A stretch of 6,787 nucleotides of DNA from an uncultured Ignavibacteria bacterium. Its GTDB lineage: Bacteria > Bacteroidota > Ignavibacteria > Kapaibacteriales > UBA961. Of the stretch, positions 6,712 through 6,787 are shown piece after piece (the first letter of the stretch is position 1; every line of letters begins with the position of its first letter). The notes below the pieces were generated by a model, which searched no databases, was not told the DNA's origin, and saw only the letters and a list, made by a program, of their open reading frames with translations. Both the position numbers and the translations under genes were made by a program. The stretch is from the NCBI GenBank assembly GCA_937868245.1, contig CALMMI010000755.1, positions 1-6,787 on the forward strand, in the 5' to 3' direction.

Positions 6712-6744
6712 GTCATTCAGAGGGCTTCTTAGCCCGAAGAATCT
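6712..6744. repeat. Probable dispersed intergenic hairpin repeat (GTCATTC ... GAAGAATCT type)
   Basis: GGGCT (6722-6726) and AGCCC (6731-6735) form a perfect stem around the loop TCTT, and ATTC (6715-6718) with GAAT (6739-6742) extends it across a 3-by-3 internal loop. The outer ends, GTCATTC and GAAGAATCT, match the ends of a small hairpin repeat that occurs in many copies between genes in assorted environmental bacteria. The pairing is seen in the sequence; the repeat-family assignment is from memory and cannot be confirmed from one copy. Confidence 0.5.
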
Positions 6745-6787
6745 CAGTTTAGTTGACTCTCAAGTATTAAAAAACAGACTGAAAAAA

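Larger units (their letters stand above)
6610..6787. other. Non-coding right flank with small inverted repeats
   Basis: No credible gene starts or ends in these 178 bases on either strand. The left part (6610-6670) is AT-rich without a clear stem-plus-T-run terminator for the DUF1573 gene. The right part holds three short inverted repeats in close succession (6672-6686, 6687-6711 and 6715-6742), listed separately where they look meaningful. The segment ends in an A-rich run at the window edge. Confidence 0.6.

Overview
The window reads as an AT-rich chromosomal segment from a Bacteroidota/Chlorobi-type (FCB group) bacterium. The main clues are a C-terminal type IX secretion (T9SS) sorting domain on the large secreted protein, tandem ASH-like / choice-of-anchor-D modules, a DUF1573 lipid-free exported protein, a Complex I NuoN, and the near absence of Shine-Dalgarno sequences on most genes. 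The style of the 769-aa protein and of the coupled barrel suggests the Ignavibacteria/Kapabacteria side of that group, but this is a low-confidence impression. All six supported genes lie on the + strand and are closely spaced. I see no tRNA, rRNA, CRISPR array, transposase or phage gene.

Layout, left to right. (1) Bases 3-758 hold the C-terminal part of a polytopic membrane protein cut by the window edge. It has motifs resembling GT87/DUF2029 polyprenol-phosphate-sugar-dependent glycosyltransferases. (2) Bases 802-1065 encode a small soluble 87-aa protein of unknown function. (3) Bases 1111-2598 are nuoN, a complete antiporter-like proton-channel subunit of respiratory Complex I with all expected charged residues. 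No nuoM lies directly upstream, although that is the common arrangement. (4) Bases 2647-4956 encode a secreted multidomain protein: signal peptide, about four ASH-like beta-sandwiches, a cohesin-like beta-sandwich and a T9SS sorting domain. (5) Bases 4953-5750 encode a predicted outer-membrane beta-barrel whose start codon overlaps the previous stop (ATGA), so the two are probably translationally coupled. (6) After a 142-base gap with a plausible sigma70-like promoter and the window's only strong Shine-Dalgarno, bases 5893-6609 encode a DUF1573 protein with the GCGC-TK motif. (7) Bases 6610-6787 are non-coding and carry small inverted repeats that look like dispersed intergenic repeat units.

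How they fit together: the left half is inner-membrane metabolism (glycosyl transfer, proton pumping). The right half is a cell-envelope set: a T9SS-exported surface protein, its coupled barrel, and a DUF1573 protein whose fold is related to the ASH repeats of the surface protein. The surface pair is the part most worth follow-up. I do not see evidence for a defence system or other clearly novel machinery, and much of the window is ordinary.
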